From assembly GCF_000002235.5 (NCBI RefSeq), contig NW_022145606.1, positions 23,491,095-23,555,094 on the forward strand: a DNA stretch of 64,000 bases. The letters run 5' to 3'. Below are positions 24,371-35,729 of the stretch, piece by piece. The notes below the pieces were generated by a model. The model was not told where the DNA came from and did no database searches. It saw nothing but the letters and a program-made list of their open reading frames with translations. Every line of letters begins with the position of its first letter. The first letter of the stretch is position 1. The DNA is from Strongylocentrotus purpuratus. Taxonomy: Eukaryota; Echinodermata; Echinoidea; Camarodonta; Strongylocentrotidae. The position numbers were made by a program, and so were the translations under genes.

Positions 24371-27300
24371 GTTAATGTCAATGAATTTAAGGACTTTCGT
24401 ACCCTTTTACATGTCGTATATCAAAGCCTTATGTCAATATTGTGACTATGAAATTAAGTTACCAGAGCCAAAATGCCTCATCCTTGCCCAGGTATAGACG
24501 TAACAAACTTAAGAAACTTAAAACATGCTTATTTGGGTATAGGCCACTTTCTCATCATTCCCACAATACTAATAACATTTAGTCCTTCATTTATTCAAAT
24601 TTGTAATGATTATTACTAAGGATTAGGGTTTCTGCAATATATTCATGGATTGTATGTTACTCTATTCCGATGAGCTTTTATAGTGGTGATTGCTTGGATC
24701 AACTTAATTTAGAGGAAACGAGTCAAAAAGTCATATTATACTCACTATTTGCCTAGTTCCTGCTAACTGCAAAACGATTTGTGGAATAAACAGCGTTGAG
24801 TCGTCTCCTCGGTATTATTTATCAAAAAATAGCCGAGCTAAAAGGATTCACACATATCCTTCCCCAGTAAAAAAAATAAATAAAAGTAACTGGCAACAAG
24901 TGACATGAAAGGTCTATTCTAGAAGCGTCTCTCTCGCAAGATAAGAAGAGCGTGTGTTTATATGTAATGATTCCGGTTTGACAGACGCAAAACATGCACT
25001 GTGTCGAAGAAAATGTTATACAAATCAATCTAATGCAGATTCCCTTTGCTTAAATGTGCTTCCTTCTACCAGATCTCCATGTAGAAGTGGCGGATAACCC
25101 GCATAAGAGAAACACAAAGACAAGTAAGATATTTTATACGGCTGTGCTTGTAACAAGGGTAGCAGAAGAAAGAAGAAAAAACACATTTGAAAAACATTCT
25201 GAAAGAAAACGTACCTTGCTTGAAATCTTTTGTGATGATGTACACGCTGGTAGGTTTTAATACAAAAGTCTTTGTATGATCACTGATTGTAACCTGAGGA
25301 GCGTGGGTGCTTAGAAGCTCAAAACAAGTTTGTCGAATAGATTCTTAAGAATAAATTTACAATAGCAAAATATTTGAAATGTAAGCATGTCCAAATTGGA
25401 TTTTACTTCGTTCCGCTTTGAAACAAATATTCCTCGCTTATAAAATATACGGAAAAAACACAAAAAATTATATCTGAAGTGAAAAATGGAAACAATATTT
25501 TGGCTCATGTTTATGACGCGTTTCTCGACATTCAGGTCCACACATCTACATCCTTAACAACATTTCACTTATATGCTTGTAATATAATGTAATTCATGAT
25601 ATAAGTGAAAATCTAACATGTAAATACTTAACTACATTTACGCCTTTCGCTATGTTACGCTTTAGTTGAACCTAAGAGGGATTTAACCGTTAAGCTGAAA
25701 TTGAATAGATTAGTAAAATATCATATGTCGAGCTCAGAGGGTTTTTTTTTTTTTATAGAAAAGACACAACTAGTACTAATTTATTTTAATTCGATTTAAT
25801 AAAAGAAGAATGGACAGATGTTTGAATGAACATAATGTAATGATGCATACAAGCAATTAAATCTTAAAGTACATTACTATTATCGTAGTCTGATAATTGA
25901 AAAAGGGAGAGGGGTATGTCAGGACAAGCACTACCATAAAGACAAGATAACTCAAGATGTTGAGTTACATGTGCATAAAAGAACAAAAGAAACGAAAAAT
26001 CATGTTCACATTAAATTTGTTCACATCAATGATAAACAAATATAGTCTAACACATTTGTCTGGTTTAAAATACCAATAGAATGAATGTAACTTTACCATC
26101 AACCAATTAATCTAATAATAAAGGATTTCGGCCTTTTAAAATTATAATAAACTATCTGTCCGAGACTAATCAGTCTCAACAAATATTAATCAACTGTTTC
26201 CACATCAGTAACTCTTTAATATGCAATTTCAAATGTTAATCCCTTATCTCATTTAGAATTCAAGTAACGATGCAAAAAAAGTAGATGTTACAACAACTTA
26301 CAAATACAACTCTTAACTCTTGTCAAGATACGTTGTGTACTCCTCTTACATGTGCATCTTGATTTATCCAACTTTAATAAAGTACTGATGAAGTGCATTC
26401 ACCATTGAATATAAAGATTTGTTTTAATCTCATGAAAAACACAATATACAGGGCGTATCATAATAAAGGATATTGAAGTTTAATGACGATTTATATGAAA
26501 ACTACTAATTTATAATCAAGCATTTTATGTCTGTTGTAAAGGACAGAATGTCCTCTTTTTAATGACACCCCGATCATACTACTACTGTCACAGTTGACTG
26601 AATAACAAAGCATTGCTGTCCACCATGTGAAAGGTGCACTGTGACAAGTTATCATTCACAGATAAATTATAAAGATTAGTGCTTGTGTCAGCCCAGACAT
26701 ATTGAAATGCTGAACAATGAGTGGATTATGTGTCTAAGAAGGAAATGTTATCAAACTTGGCACAGTGCACCTTTCACATGGTGGACAGCAATGCTTTGTT
26801 ATTCAGTCAACTGTGACAGTAGTAGTATAATCGGGGTGTCATTAAAAAGAGGACATTCTGTCCTTTACAACAGACATAAAATGCTTGATTATGAAATCAG
26901 TAGTTTTCATATAAATCGTCATTAAACTTCAATATCCTTTATTATGATACGCCCTGTATATATACAGGTTCACATGTTTATTTGGCTATCCTGACTCGCC
27001 CAACCAAACTCCTACTCAATACCCCGCGTTGCTCAGTGGTATACGAAACACTCCTGGCAGTGATAATGAGGAATATACAACACGACCCTAATGAATATCC
27101 AATACAGTGCACAAGATTGTATTGATACACCTATCTTTGGAGCTTTCTGTCTAATCCTCTGGTTATAATTAACCAAAATCAATGAGTACAAATGTCTAGT
27201 GTAGCGTATGAGAGGAGGGGGGGGGGGGCTTTGACAGGACGCAGAACACCAAGCCATACACAAAGGAGTAGTGTGAGCCATAATTTGTACAATGATGAAT

Positions 27301-28376
27301 GACGTATGTCAATAGATGAGAACAGAAAGAAAAAACCCTGCAAATACATAGCAGGGAAACAATGCACCATAACAAATTGATAATTGATTATAATATACAT
27401 GTTCAACATCATCTGTTATCTGACTCGTACACCAAATTACACCTTAAAAAAAAAACATTTGCAGGTACAAGTATTAACATTTAAAAAAACAACCATACAA
27501 ACACATGACTCTTCTATCACAAATAAATAAATCCAACTGTTTAATCCTATCAAACAGTCATTAATATAACTAGGCAATCCCGACTGACTCGCCCAACTAA
27601 GGTTTAACCAGAACCACAGTGTTTAGATGTAGCCTCACACCTTGCTGTCCTATCCAGTCACTCTTCTGGAATTATATTATATGTAACAAAATAACATTAC
27701 CCTACGAGTGCAAGTACTAAATCCTTCTATATAATAGTAAACTACAATATATTTAATAACAATATCTGAAATGTATTGTGCATCCACAAAAACATCAAAA
27801 TCGTTAAAGTCGATTCATATAAAATAACCGAATAATTACAACGTTTGCTGAATTTGAACAACTGATGAAGTGATAATAAAATGACATCATACAGTGTATT
27901 TAGTATAAATGACATAGTCGATATTCCGGATATCATTCTAGTATAACTGCGGCTATTAATACATCTTTCTCCACAATTTAACCACAGAACGACAATTTAC
28001 ATCTTCTACAAAGATAAACAATGAATCAACAATGAAAAGAAATAATAACGCGACTGTGTACTTTTAACAATGACTCATACTCCTATTAGTGAGCAACTAT
28101 ACAAAATAATTAAATACTACATCAACATTGCTATACAATTGATGATTAGCTACTTATACTTGTGCTTTACATGGGAACAAAAGTTCCAATATAACCATCG
28201 TCTCTTAACAACAAATTCACATAAAAAGAATAAATCATATACCTGGAGTATCCTCCACAACTCATATTAACTGATGGGAGTCACTGAACACGGGTCTCTA
28301 TACTTAACAAAAACGTCTCTTAATACTGCCTACCCCTTGAAGATTTCATACACATCAGTTATTTGTGTATAGTATG
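24371..28376 (+). repeat. Segmental duplication SD, copy 1
   Basis: Aligns throughout with 55983-59526 in the same orientation. Both begin GTTAATGTCAATGAATTTAA and end near ACTTGTGTATAGTAT-like sequence. They include repeat R and the AATACCCCGCGTTGCTCAGT segment. Differences are scattered substitutions plus different inserts at one site (26449 against 57995). No gene is recognised in it. It lies downstream of TRIM-3, as copy 2 lies downstream of TRIM-5. Confidence 0.75.
26449..26956. mobile_element. 508-bp palindromic element in a TATA site
   Basis: The termini are CAGGGCGTATCATAATAAAG and its complement. The arms are about 190 bp and nearly identical, including GTCCACCATGTGAAAGGTGC and its complement near 26620 and 26770. 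TATA lies directly at both borders (26445-26448 and 26957-26960). It is non-autonomous. A 99-bp palindrome occupies the same site in SD copy 2. Confidence 0.75.
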
Positions 28377-28639
28377 ATCATTTAGCCAATCCTACCTGCA
28401 ACGATCTATCCTCTATTTAAACAACACAAGGTATATATACATGTATATTGATAATACACTGTCGATCATAAAGGCGGAATATTTTAGTTTTACCCCAATT
28501 TATGGAATTATTTTAAAAATTATTTAAAAATAATAGATCTAGATAATAGTATACATTCTCAGATTTTATTGAATAATAATTTGCCAATGTGTGTTTTGCG
28601 GGACTGCTAAAGCATGTGTATGCTACTATGCGTATTAAC

Positions 28640-28790
28640 TAGGTGACCTACGCCCTTAAGTCATAAATGACAGTAATGAGGATTGATGCCCCACAAAAGG
28701 GCACTAATATAGCACATCGACACGGTTTTGATCCTGGGGCCTCACAGTTACGAGGCCATTGTTTTGTCACTGAACCATGACTGTACGCAG
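28640..28790 (-). mobile_element. tRNA-derived SINE-like fragment
   Basis: On minus an A-box-like TGGTTCAGTGAC (28766-28777) is followed by a B-box GGATCAAAACC (28724-28734) at tRNA-like spacing, then a non-tRNA body. The tail end is repeated at 48060-48190. It is not a working tRNA, because no full cloverleaf can be drawn. Confidence 0.45.
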
Positions 28791-28975
28791 CGGGGGCTAG
28801 GGTAGGGGGCAGTTTCCATAAATTAAAAAAGCACAGAAAATGCAATAAATTTTCAATAATATATTGCATTTTACCCCGGTCCCAACATTAAAAAAAATCC
28901 TCTGGACGGCCATGCATTATGGCTCAAGGCATGGACACACAGAAAATTCCGTTATAAAATCGGAGAATGTATACT

Positions 28976-30310
28976 CATATTGCTCCGATTGTCTCATTTT
29001 CGCTCGCTCGATCACTGCAGCACAAACATAGCTCGTTCGACGTCACTACCAAACTAGCCAATCAGCTGTCAATGACGTCATATTGAATGTGGCGGCAAAT
29101 ATATTTTGTGAAATTATCGAGAAATTGACTATTTCTAATCGCAAACTAGTTTTATTTTTGGATGGAAAAGCAGCCATTGTTATCTTGACATCCATTGAAG
29201 TCATCAGAATAGGGTAAGTTACTTCTCAGATAATTCAAGAGGTCCATTTTTAAATAATTTTTTAATTTCTTAGAATGTTCCACTGTGTTGCAGGGTACCG
29301 GGTGTATTCTCGTACTGATGTAGGTGCAAAGCTAGAATGGCTACCACGCCCACTTCCCTTTCTATGCTTTTCTGAACATTCCTTTCCTTCTCAATACAAT
29401 AACTTTCACCTGCCTAAGTTATTCAAACCATACCGCCTCGCTACTTCCATTACGTAATCATTAAAAGGATCCGCATATTCAACATTTTCCTGCTATACGT
29501 TGTACTGCAGGACAATACAAATCTCCCTGGTATACCTTACAGTCCAAACGATAAATATGTGCCTTTAACGAAGCAGGCGGCAATCGGCGTAGCAGACGAC
29601 ACTTGATAGTAATTTTGTATGTGCGATTGCTTTGCTAAATATAAATTACTTTGTTAATAAATATCAACTAAAATTTCTTTTACATTTCTTTAAACCATCA
29701 TTGATATTTAATAATTCATGAGTGAGTAAAAGAAATATACCAAACTATATAATTATATGAAATACTTGGTGGCAATTAGGGGAGTTTGACGTGATGACCG
29801 ATTGCACCCCTCTGTTAATAACCGAATAGTCCATGGTGAGTCATGAATATTCATGTTTTTGCTCACCTCGACTAAATGTTTGCTTGTACTAAATTGAAAA
29901 ATTACGGTGGGGGTTGGATGAAATGGACATAATGAAATGGGCAGAAGTGATCTATGATAGTTCATGCTTTTTATGTTTCGTGTGCTCGACCTATAATCTT
30001 CAAATCGTTTGGCAAACTGAGTCCAAAGTTAGACTTGTTTCACATGTGTATTATAGGCAATGACGAGCTTGCAACCTATTTTGAAAAATTACGGTGGGTG
30101 AACTTTCAAAAGTCAATGAGACATGAGGGCTCCAATGAAAGAGCTAGTGATAACGTACGTCGGGGTGGATGTGCTTTTCGTTTAAACAAAAAATGAATTT
30201 TTAACGATTTAAAAAAAAAAACGTCCATAGACTAACATGTTAGGCTGCTGACTCTGACAATGCTCTGACGATAGGGGGCGTTGTGAAATGAGACTAAACG
30301 GAGCAATATG
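28976..30310 (+). mobile_element. TIR element B, copy 1 (1335 bp), nested in C
   Basis: Begins CATATTGCTCCGATTGTCTC and ends GAGACTAAACGGAGCAATATG (given as its last bases), an imperfect TIR of about 25 bp. Copies with the same ends lie at 34914-35219 and 36963-37744 (inverted). The interior carries CGACGTCA (29038), CCAATCAG (29058-29065), TGACGTCA (29073-29080), GAATGTGGCGGC (29085-29096) and a GTAAGT donor-like site at 29214. No target duplication is evident. Confidence 0.7.
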
Positions 30311-30606
30311 ATTATCTAGATCTATTATTTTTAAATTATTTTTAAAATAATTCCATAAATTGGGATTAAAAAAAACTAGTCCACCTTTATGAGCGAAAGT
30401 GTAGTATTGTATTACACTGTTGTAAATATCAATAACATAATTTGCGGACGAATAAACGTGTTCTGACCATGCCTGACAGCTAAACTAGTCATCATTCATT
30501 AAATAAACTACGAAACAAAGCCATGCTGATGAATTTTCAACAAAATACATCATCACTCTTTAATAGCTACTCATAGTGTAGAAAACTATCGATCGTCATT
30601 ATTTTG

Positions 30607-30687
30607 GTATAATACAAATAATACAGTGGCTGACCGCCCCTTAATAAGGATAAGGGGTGGTCAGTCACTGTATTATTTGTATTATAC
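30607..30687. repeat. 81-bp hairpin
   Basis: The arms 30607-30642 and 30652-30687 pair over 36 positions with a 9-nt loop. The only two exceptions are G opposite T, which pair as G:U in plus-strand RNA. It could be a tiny MITE or a transcribed hairpin precursor; no expression evidence is available. Confidence 0.7.
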
Positions 30688-30689
30688 AA

Positions 30690-31245
30690 TAATGTTTGCC
30701 ATTATCGCAACGTACATTATTACATAATGCTTAATTACTTATCATACACATATTTACAAAATATACTTCTATTAAATCTAAATAAACATGAGGATTATCT
30801 TGGGACTACTTTATTGCCATATGACAGCAAAGCTGGACCCCAGTGATTTGGTCTCTTTACCTCTTTAAAACCAGCCCTATGGCTCAACAATGTGGTTCTA
30901 CTAGTAGACTGAATTTATGATGTGTCCATGTAAAGCTTTCAAATGTACGATTTACATACAGTGTGCCTGATTACTACGAATAGAATGTAAATGAAAGAAA
31001 AAACACTAATCCATGGATAGATGTGATAATTGACTTTGTATAAATTTAAACTGGCAATAGACCTACATCGTGTGATTGGAATTTAAGTCGCATAGGCCAC
31101 GTGTTAAAGTATATATATATAATGCTTTTCGTTTCAAATTCCCTCCTCCCTTTTACATATCATTGAGATGTGGTTTATTTGCATTGTTAAATTTGTTTAA
31201 TATAGTGGAGTTTTTGTTGATGTTGTTATTTTTTTTTCTGTTAGT
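30690..31245. other. Intergenic, nothing recognised
   Basis: AT-rich; no supported gene or repeat. Confidence 0.4.
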
Positions 31246-31249
31246 ATTT

Positions 31250-31510
31250 CTACTATAGAACATTGAGTCTTATGATAGTATCTTTCTACCAGATTGAATT
31301 CTGGACATATTTTGTCTTGCTTGTTTGTTGTTGTTGTATGTTTGATTGAATCAAGCCAGCTAGAATCACAATTTTTACAAATAATTGGACATTCATTTAA
31401 ACTAAAAATTAACACAATATATAACATAAGACAGATATATATCAGAACATTAAACCGAGCATAATGCAGGCAGCCACACAATGAATAGTATTTGAAAACC
31501 TCCATTTACG
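31250..31510. repeat. Downstream segment shared by TRIM-3 and TRIM-4
   Basis: Contains ATATCAGAACATTAAAC, then GCAGGCAGCCACA and AACCTCC. It aligns with 44450-44715. Being 3' of both genes, it may include old 3'UTR sequence, but no poly(A) site can be assigned. Confidence 0.55.
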
Positions 31511-31900
31511 AAAAATGAGTTCAAGTTTTGTATTCAAGATCTTGAGAGGCAGCAATGGTAGCTTTAAAACCGTGGAGATTAGGGGGATTCGTTCTAGAAA
31601 GAATTTTGGTAAGGGTCATGTAAAGAAAGAGAACAAGGAGAGACGTGTAATTGGAGGCGGGAATAGGGAAAAAGTGACAGAAATTAGTTATGAGAGGAAC
31701 AAAGAGAGTCAGAAAGGAAGAAGAAACAAATTGGAGAGAGAGTTAGTAAGAGTGAAGAGCGAGAGAGGAAATAATAATAATGCGAGAAAAATAAGGACAA
31801 ATGCACGGTAAAAAGATAGAGAAACTGCCTAATGAGCAAGAAAATTAAGAGAGACGGTGTGAAAAAAAGAAAAGGCACTTGGGCTTTTTAATATCACAGC
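31511..31900. repeat. Purine-rich low-complexity stretch
   Basis: Repetitive GAGAGAAAGA-type sequence gives a spurious Lys/Arg/Glu frame on plus. It separates the shared downstream segment from the TRIM-3 stop, unlike in TRIM-4, so it may be an insertion. Confidence 0.6.
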
Positions 31901-31976
31901 GACTTAGAGACTGTCTCTATGAAGGCAATTTCACTCGTACTATAACACGTTCTTCTTTGTTTCATATCACAAGTTC

Positions 31977-33017
31977 TCATCTCAGTTCTGTCGGGATGGA
32001 GAGGTTAGCTATATATTTGAAGGTCTTGCGTATTCTAGCAAGATCAGCCATGTCGTGTTGATCACTCTCGCTCTCGCTTTCGTTTCCGCTAGCTTCTCGG
32101 TGGAAAGTACCTAGGTCACAAACACTTTCATCATATGTATACAACTGGGTGTTCTCAACTTTGTGTTTCGCCAGTGCTGCGGATGTTTCATTCAGGTCTC
32201 TGTCCAATTCGTTCTCCAGTTCCAAGAATTCTATGTAGAGTGTTTTCAGTGCATCAGAGTTTGGAAACTTACATGTACTGGTACTTGCAACGCCCTCTCG
32301 TCGAATAAGAGTGCTCTTTGAAGTAATTCTCTGCAATGAATGTTTCTGACGTCCAATTAAATCTGTCATTGCCTTGTCAGATTTTTGGCGGATGTCGTCC
32401 AACTCTTTTGATAGTCTTTCCCTGTGTCCCCGAAGAATCTCTGACTTTTCATGAAAGGAATTTTCTATTTCCCTATCTAGATTCTCCAGATGAGAATGCA
32501 TATCACGCATATGTCGCTCACGATTGGCAATAGATACTTTGATCTCTGCTTTCTTCTTCTCACTTCTTTTAATAAGAGATTTTCTTTTCTTTTTCAACTC
32601 TGCTACAACCTCTTCCTTCTTCTTAAACCTGTGACCCTGATGTTTATCAAACAAACAAGACAGACATATGAACTCCTTGCAAACCTCACACAGAATGTCT
32701 TTGTAGACTTTGCTGTGCAGGGAACAGTACTCTGATGATTTACCATTGGCCCTAGGATGTACATGTAATTCCTCCTCGAGGCCTTTTACAGAGAAATTGG
32801 GTGCAAGTCCTGCGACTCTATTTTTTTCCAGTTTGGTGCGTTTCTTGCAAACCGGACACTCCATGAAATCTTGACCTCGGTAATGTGTATCGTATTTGTC
32901 CAGACAGACCTTGCAGAATGTATGTCCACAGAATAGGAGGGTGGGGACCTTGAAGGCATCGAGACAAAGTGGACATGCCAGACTCTCAGGCATCTGTAGT
33001 GCTATCCTTTTAGCCAT
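31977..33017 (-). CDS. TRIM-3: RING/B-box/coiled-coil protein (346 aa)
   Basis: Predicted TRIM-type E3 ligase, intact. RING ligands: C15, C18, C30, H32, C35, C38, C54, C57. B-box 2: C98, H101, C110, C113, C118, C121, H126, H129. The coiled coil covers about 132-230, followed by the shared ASTSTCKF module. The tail carries an acidic Ser/Glu run (NESESESD) after DLGTF and ends in a short basic segment. The frame could start five codons earlier (MTDCT), but MAKR aligns with all paralogues. RING and 5'UTR are closest to TRIM-5, and both genes lie beside copies of segment SD. The pair therefore looks like the product of a recent block duplication. Confidence 0.9.
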   Translation of the reverse strand: MAKRIALQMPESLACPLCLDAFKVPTLLFCGHTFCKVCLDKYDTHYRGQDFMECPVCKKRTKLEKNRVAGLAPNFSVKGLEEELHVHPRANGKSSEYCSLHSKVYKDILCEVCKEFICLSCLFDKHQGHRFKKKEEVVAELKKKRKSLIKRSEKKKAEIKVSIANRERHMRDMHSHLENLDREIENSFHEKSEILRGHRERLSKELDDIRQKSDKAMTDLIGRQKHSLQRITSKSTLIRREGVASTSTCKFPNSDALKTLYIEFLELENELDRDLNETSAALAKHKVENTQLYTYDESVCDLGTFHREASGNESESESDQHDMADLARIRKTFKYIANLSIPTELR

Positions 33018-33113
33018 AGTACAGTCAGTCAAAGATGCATAAACTTAGCGGAGAAATGTGAGCAAGAAAGTTCAGCTACTTATTACAAGCACAGAAATGG
33101 AAACGTCAATATG

Positions 33114-33117
33114 TCTG
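33114..33117 (-). other. Predicted 3' splice site of 5'UTR intron, TRIM-3
   Basis: Minus-strand CCTTTTTTTTCAG|ACA, 97 bp before the ATG; matches the paralogues. Confidence 0.6.
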
Positions 33118-33398
33118 AAAAAAAGGAAAACAAATTATACATTTTGTTGCAAATTATTGGAATTTGAGCGCGTATTTCTTTATCTCTTAACTTGCTAAAA
33201 AATAAAATCCAAGACCAAAATTGTCCCATTATATGTATTGATTTGCACGTGTGTAACAACTAGTGACGGTATCTATGCTGAATGCCCATTGTCAGTTCAA
33301 ACTGGAAGGCTGTCATAGCCTGTGTCGAAGCGTGTGCTCAGTAATGGGGGGAGGGGGCGCCAGTGTGTAGTCATGTAGATCAGTTTCCAAAGACATTC
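33118..33398. repeat. Block U, partial copy upstream of TRIM-3
   Basis: Shares CATTGTCAGTTCAAACTGGA and a G-rich tract (33346-33358) with the other units. Beyond it a MITE and a LINE replace the rest of the block. Confidence 0.55.
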
Positions 33399-33574
33399 AG
33401 GCCCGAATTCAATTTTTTGTCGAAAAACCTTGGTTTTCGTACGTCATATGACGCGTTTTACGCGTTTTTTTCAAACCTGGTTTGTAAAGAACAAAAGGAG
33501 GTTTGGCGAAACAAAAGGAGGTTTGAGCTCAAACCTTGGTCTGAGCTCAAACCTTGCTTTGTGAGTTCGGGCCT
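33399..33574. mobile_element. 176-bp MITE
   Basis: The ends AGGCCCGAATTCA and TGAGTTCGGGCCT are inverted repeats, and the interior is partly palindromic (GAGCTCAAACCTTG repeated). It is non-coding; the family is not recognised. Confidence 0.55.
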
Positions 33575-33609
33575 CAAAGTCCATACTCTCTTTGTCTTTC
33601 TTCCCGTAT

Positions 33610-34440
33610 GTGTTAATTTTATTCATAGATGGATGCTTAACAATAATCTTAAGCTAAACGATAGTAAGAGTGAATTTTTGGTTACAGGAACTCCACAACA
33701 GATCTCAAAAATAAGCATTGACGGTGTAAGAGTTGGATCCTCCAATGTGATACTTTCTGTTACAGCAAGGAATTTAGGAGTATACTTTGATACTAATTTA
33801 ACCATGGAAACACATGTTAAAAATATATGCAAATCAACATACTATCTTCTGTACAATCTCAGACGTATCACAAGTAAGCTTGATTATTGTAACGGGTTGC
33901 TGTTTGGAATGCCTGATTCTCTGATAGCTAAGTTACAAAGAGTCCAAAATGCATGTGCAAGACTTGTCTATCGTCGGTCGAAATTCACTTCAACCGCACC
34001 TCTTCTGAGAGAACTCCACTGGTTGCCAGTCCGTCAAAGAATCTCATTCAAAATATTGTTAATTGTCTATAAATCATTAAGTGGTCAAGCCCCTAATTAC
34101 ATCACAGAATTACTCTAACCCAAAGTTAAATCACACAGTCGTAGCCTGCGCAGTTCCACAGATAAATTATTGTTTCAGATTCCCCATGGCAAAACTAAAG
34201 TAACTCTTGAGGACCGTGCTTTTGATATTGCTGCCCCCAAACTGTGGAATAGCTTGCCAATAGAAAAACGAAGCACTCCATCTCTCAATGTTTTTAAATC
34301 CAATTTAAAAAATTATTTGTTCAACTGAGAGATCTTATTTTGTAGAATTTAGTAAAAAGGAGCTCTTAACCAGCGCAGCTGAATATATTTTGTATAAAAG
34401 CTGCGCTATATAAATCTATTATTAATATTATTATTATTTC
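33610..34440 (+). mobile_element. CR1-like LINE, RT C-terminus and 3' end (one stop)
   Basis: The frame from about 33625 reads WMLNNNLKLNDSKSEFLVTG, then ARNLGVYFDTNL, LDYCNGLLFGMPD, KLQRVQNACARLVYR, LHWLPVRQRISFK and GQAPNYITELL. These are the diagnostic post-RT motifs of CR1/L2-type elements. After one in-frame TAA at 34116-34118 it continues with LEDRAFDIAAPKLWNSLP to a natural stop near 34328. The 3' end is GCGCTATATAAATC followed by (ATT)n. It is 5'-truncated, lacking endonuclease and the RT core, and is the best preserved LINE here. It interrupts the TRIM-3 upstream block. Confidence 0.85.
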
Positions 34441-34810
34441 ACTTCTATCTCCATTTTTTTTCTCTGCTGTACGCTACATCAAGGACGCAGATAAATTATG
34501 ATCATCACCCAAAAGCATGTTTCGAAAATTTGATAAACAATAGGTATTACCAGGGAGGTGTGAGGTTTCTTCAGCTAACATCTACTTGTGATAACTGTTT
34601 GATACCTTGTCAACTGTCTATGTGAGTAGTAATCGTGTAGGCCCTATAGTGTGCCTTGACTAAACTTTACCAGCTATATTCATAAATCATGTCCTCAGTA
34701 AAACAACTGGAAGTGAACTTTTTGTCGACCACGTGAACTTAGTCTGTTTTTGAAATATTAAAAGAAATACTTACCCATGAGTTTGTACCATATTTAAATT
34801 TCAATAATAA
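34441..34810 (+). repeat. Block A fragment
   Basis: Contains CACTTCTATCTCCATTTTTT, TACCAGGGAGGTGTGAGG and TCCTCAGTAAAACAACTGGA. The order matches 63200-63560. An (AAT)n run lies at its end. Confidence 0.6.
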
Positions 34811-34865
34811 TAATAATAATAATCTTTAAAGTCCACTCCAAATTGTATTAAACCGAAAATGGGGT

Positions 34866-34868
<3 letters not shown>

Positions 34869-34888
<20 letters not shown>
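34869..34888. repeat. C20 homopolymer run
   Basis: An unbroken C run is followed by an A run. Confidence 0.9.
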
Positions 34889-34898
<10 letters not shown>

Positions 34899-34913
34899 GA
34901 TTTGTGCTCACTA

Positions 34914-35219
34914 CATATTGCTCCGGTTGTCTCATTTTCGCCAACACAAACGTAGCTATAGTTCGCGTATATAGCAGACGACAATCGGCGGACCAGACGA
35001 CACTTGATTGTGATTTTGTATATGAGATTGCTTTGCTAAATATAAAAAACAAGAACCTTTTCCATATCTTTAAACTATCATTGATATCTGATAATTAAAC
35101 GATTTAACGATTTTTTTGGGGGGGGGGGGTGTAAAAGTCCATAGGCTAATGACATGTTAGGCAGCTGGACTCTGCCGATAGGGGGCGTTCTGAAATGAGA
35201 CTAAACGGAGCTATATATG
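34914..35219 (+). mobile_element. TIR element B, copy 2 (306 bp, internally deleted)
   Basis: Starts CATATTGCTCCGGTTGTCTC and ends GACTAAACGGAGCTATATATG-like sequence. It retains CAGACGACACTTGATTGTGA, as in the longer copies. Confidence 0.65.
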
Positions 35220-35322
35220 TATTTTTTATTTTTTTTAACTCATGTATTTTATTTTTAACGTTGTTTTATTTCATTTCTAACTAAAATTCAACTATTTTGA
35301 CCCCAAAACAAACACCTAAGCT

Positions 35323-35729
35323 TTAAAGGTAAAGACCAGTATTGGAAACGCGCCAATTTAAAAAAAAATGAAGTGGAAGCTCTTATTACCAATCATGTGA
35401 AAGAATAAGTTTTGACTAATACATGATGATACAAATTTTGCCGGGAAACCGCCTACTAATTGATATACTTGCTAAATTAGTTTATCTATTGGGAGGTGAT
35501 AGATAAAACGCACGTGTCGCGCACGTGTGTGTAGTCCGATATACATCTTTCTGTGTACGGTGCTTGTAACTTTACCAGGACTGGGCCAAATTTCTTATCA
35601 TTTTGATGATTCCAGAACCTTGCAGTACACACCAATACTTATATGCTAGATGATCAACCTTTTCGGATCGATTCCACAACGTTTCTTTCACAATGCAATC
35701 GCATGACCAGAACTGATCTTTATCTTTAA
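35323..35729. mobile_element. TTAA-flanked MITE, copy 2
   Basis: TTAA lies at 35323-35326 and 35726-35729. The ends are AGGTAAAGACCAGT and, complemented, AGATAAAGATCAGT. Its TTAA-AGRTA terminus resembles the MITE at 12289-12839. Confidence 0.55.

Larger units (their letters stand above)
28463..30395. mobile_element. TIR element C, split by element B
   Basis: About 105-bp inverted ends share CCCAATTTATGGAATTATTT and GATCTAGATAAT, then AGTATACATTCTC. The right arm is cut in two: AGAATGTATACT at 28964-28975, and the rest from 30311. Exactly between them lies element B. Removing B gives an element of about 600 bp. Its left interior also occurs at 47975-48190. Confidence 0.7.

Noticed and set aside
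31515..31811. 98-codon Lys/Arg-rich plus frame
   Set aside because: Purine-rich low-complexity DNA; no homologous frame at the TRIM-4 counterpart.
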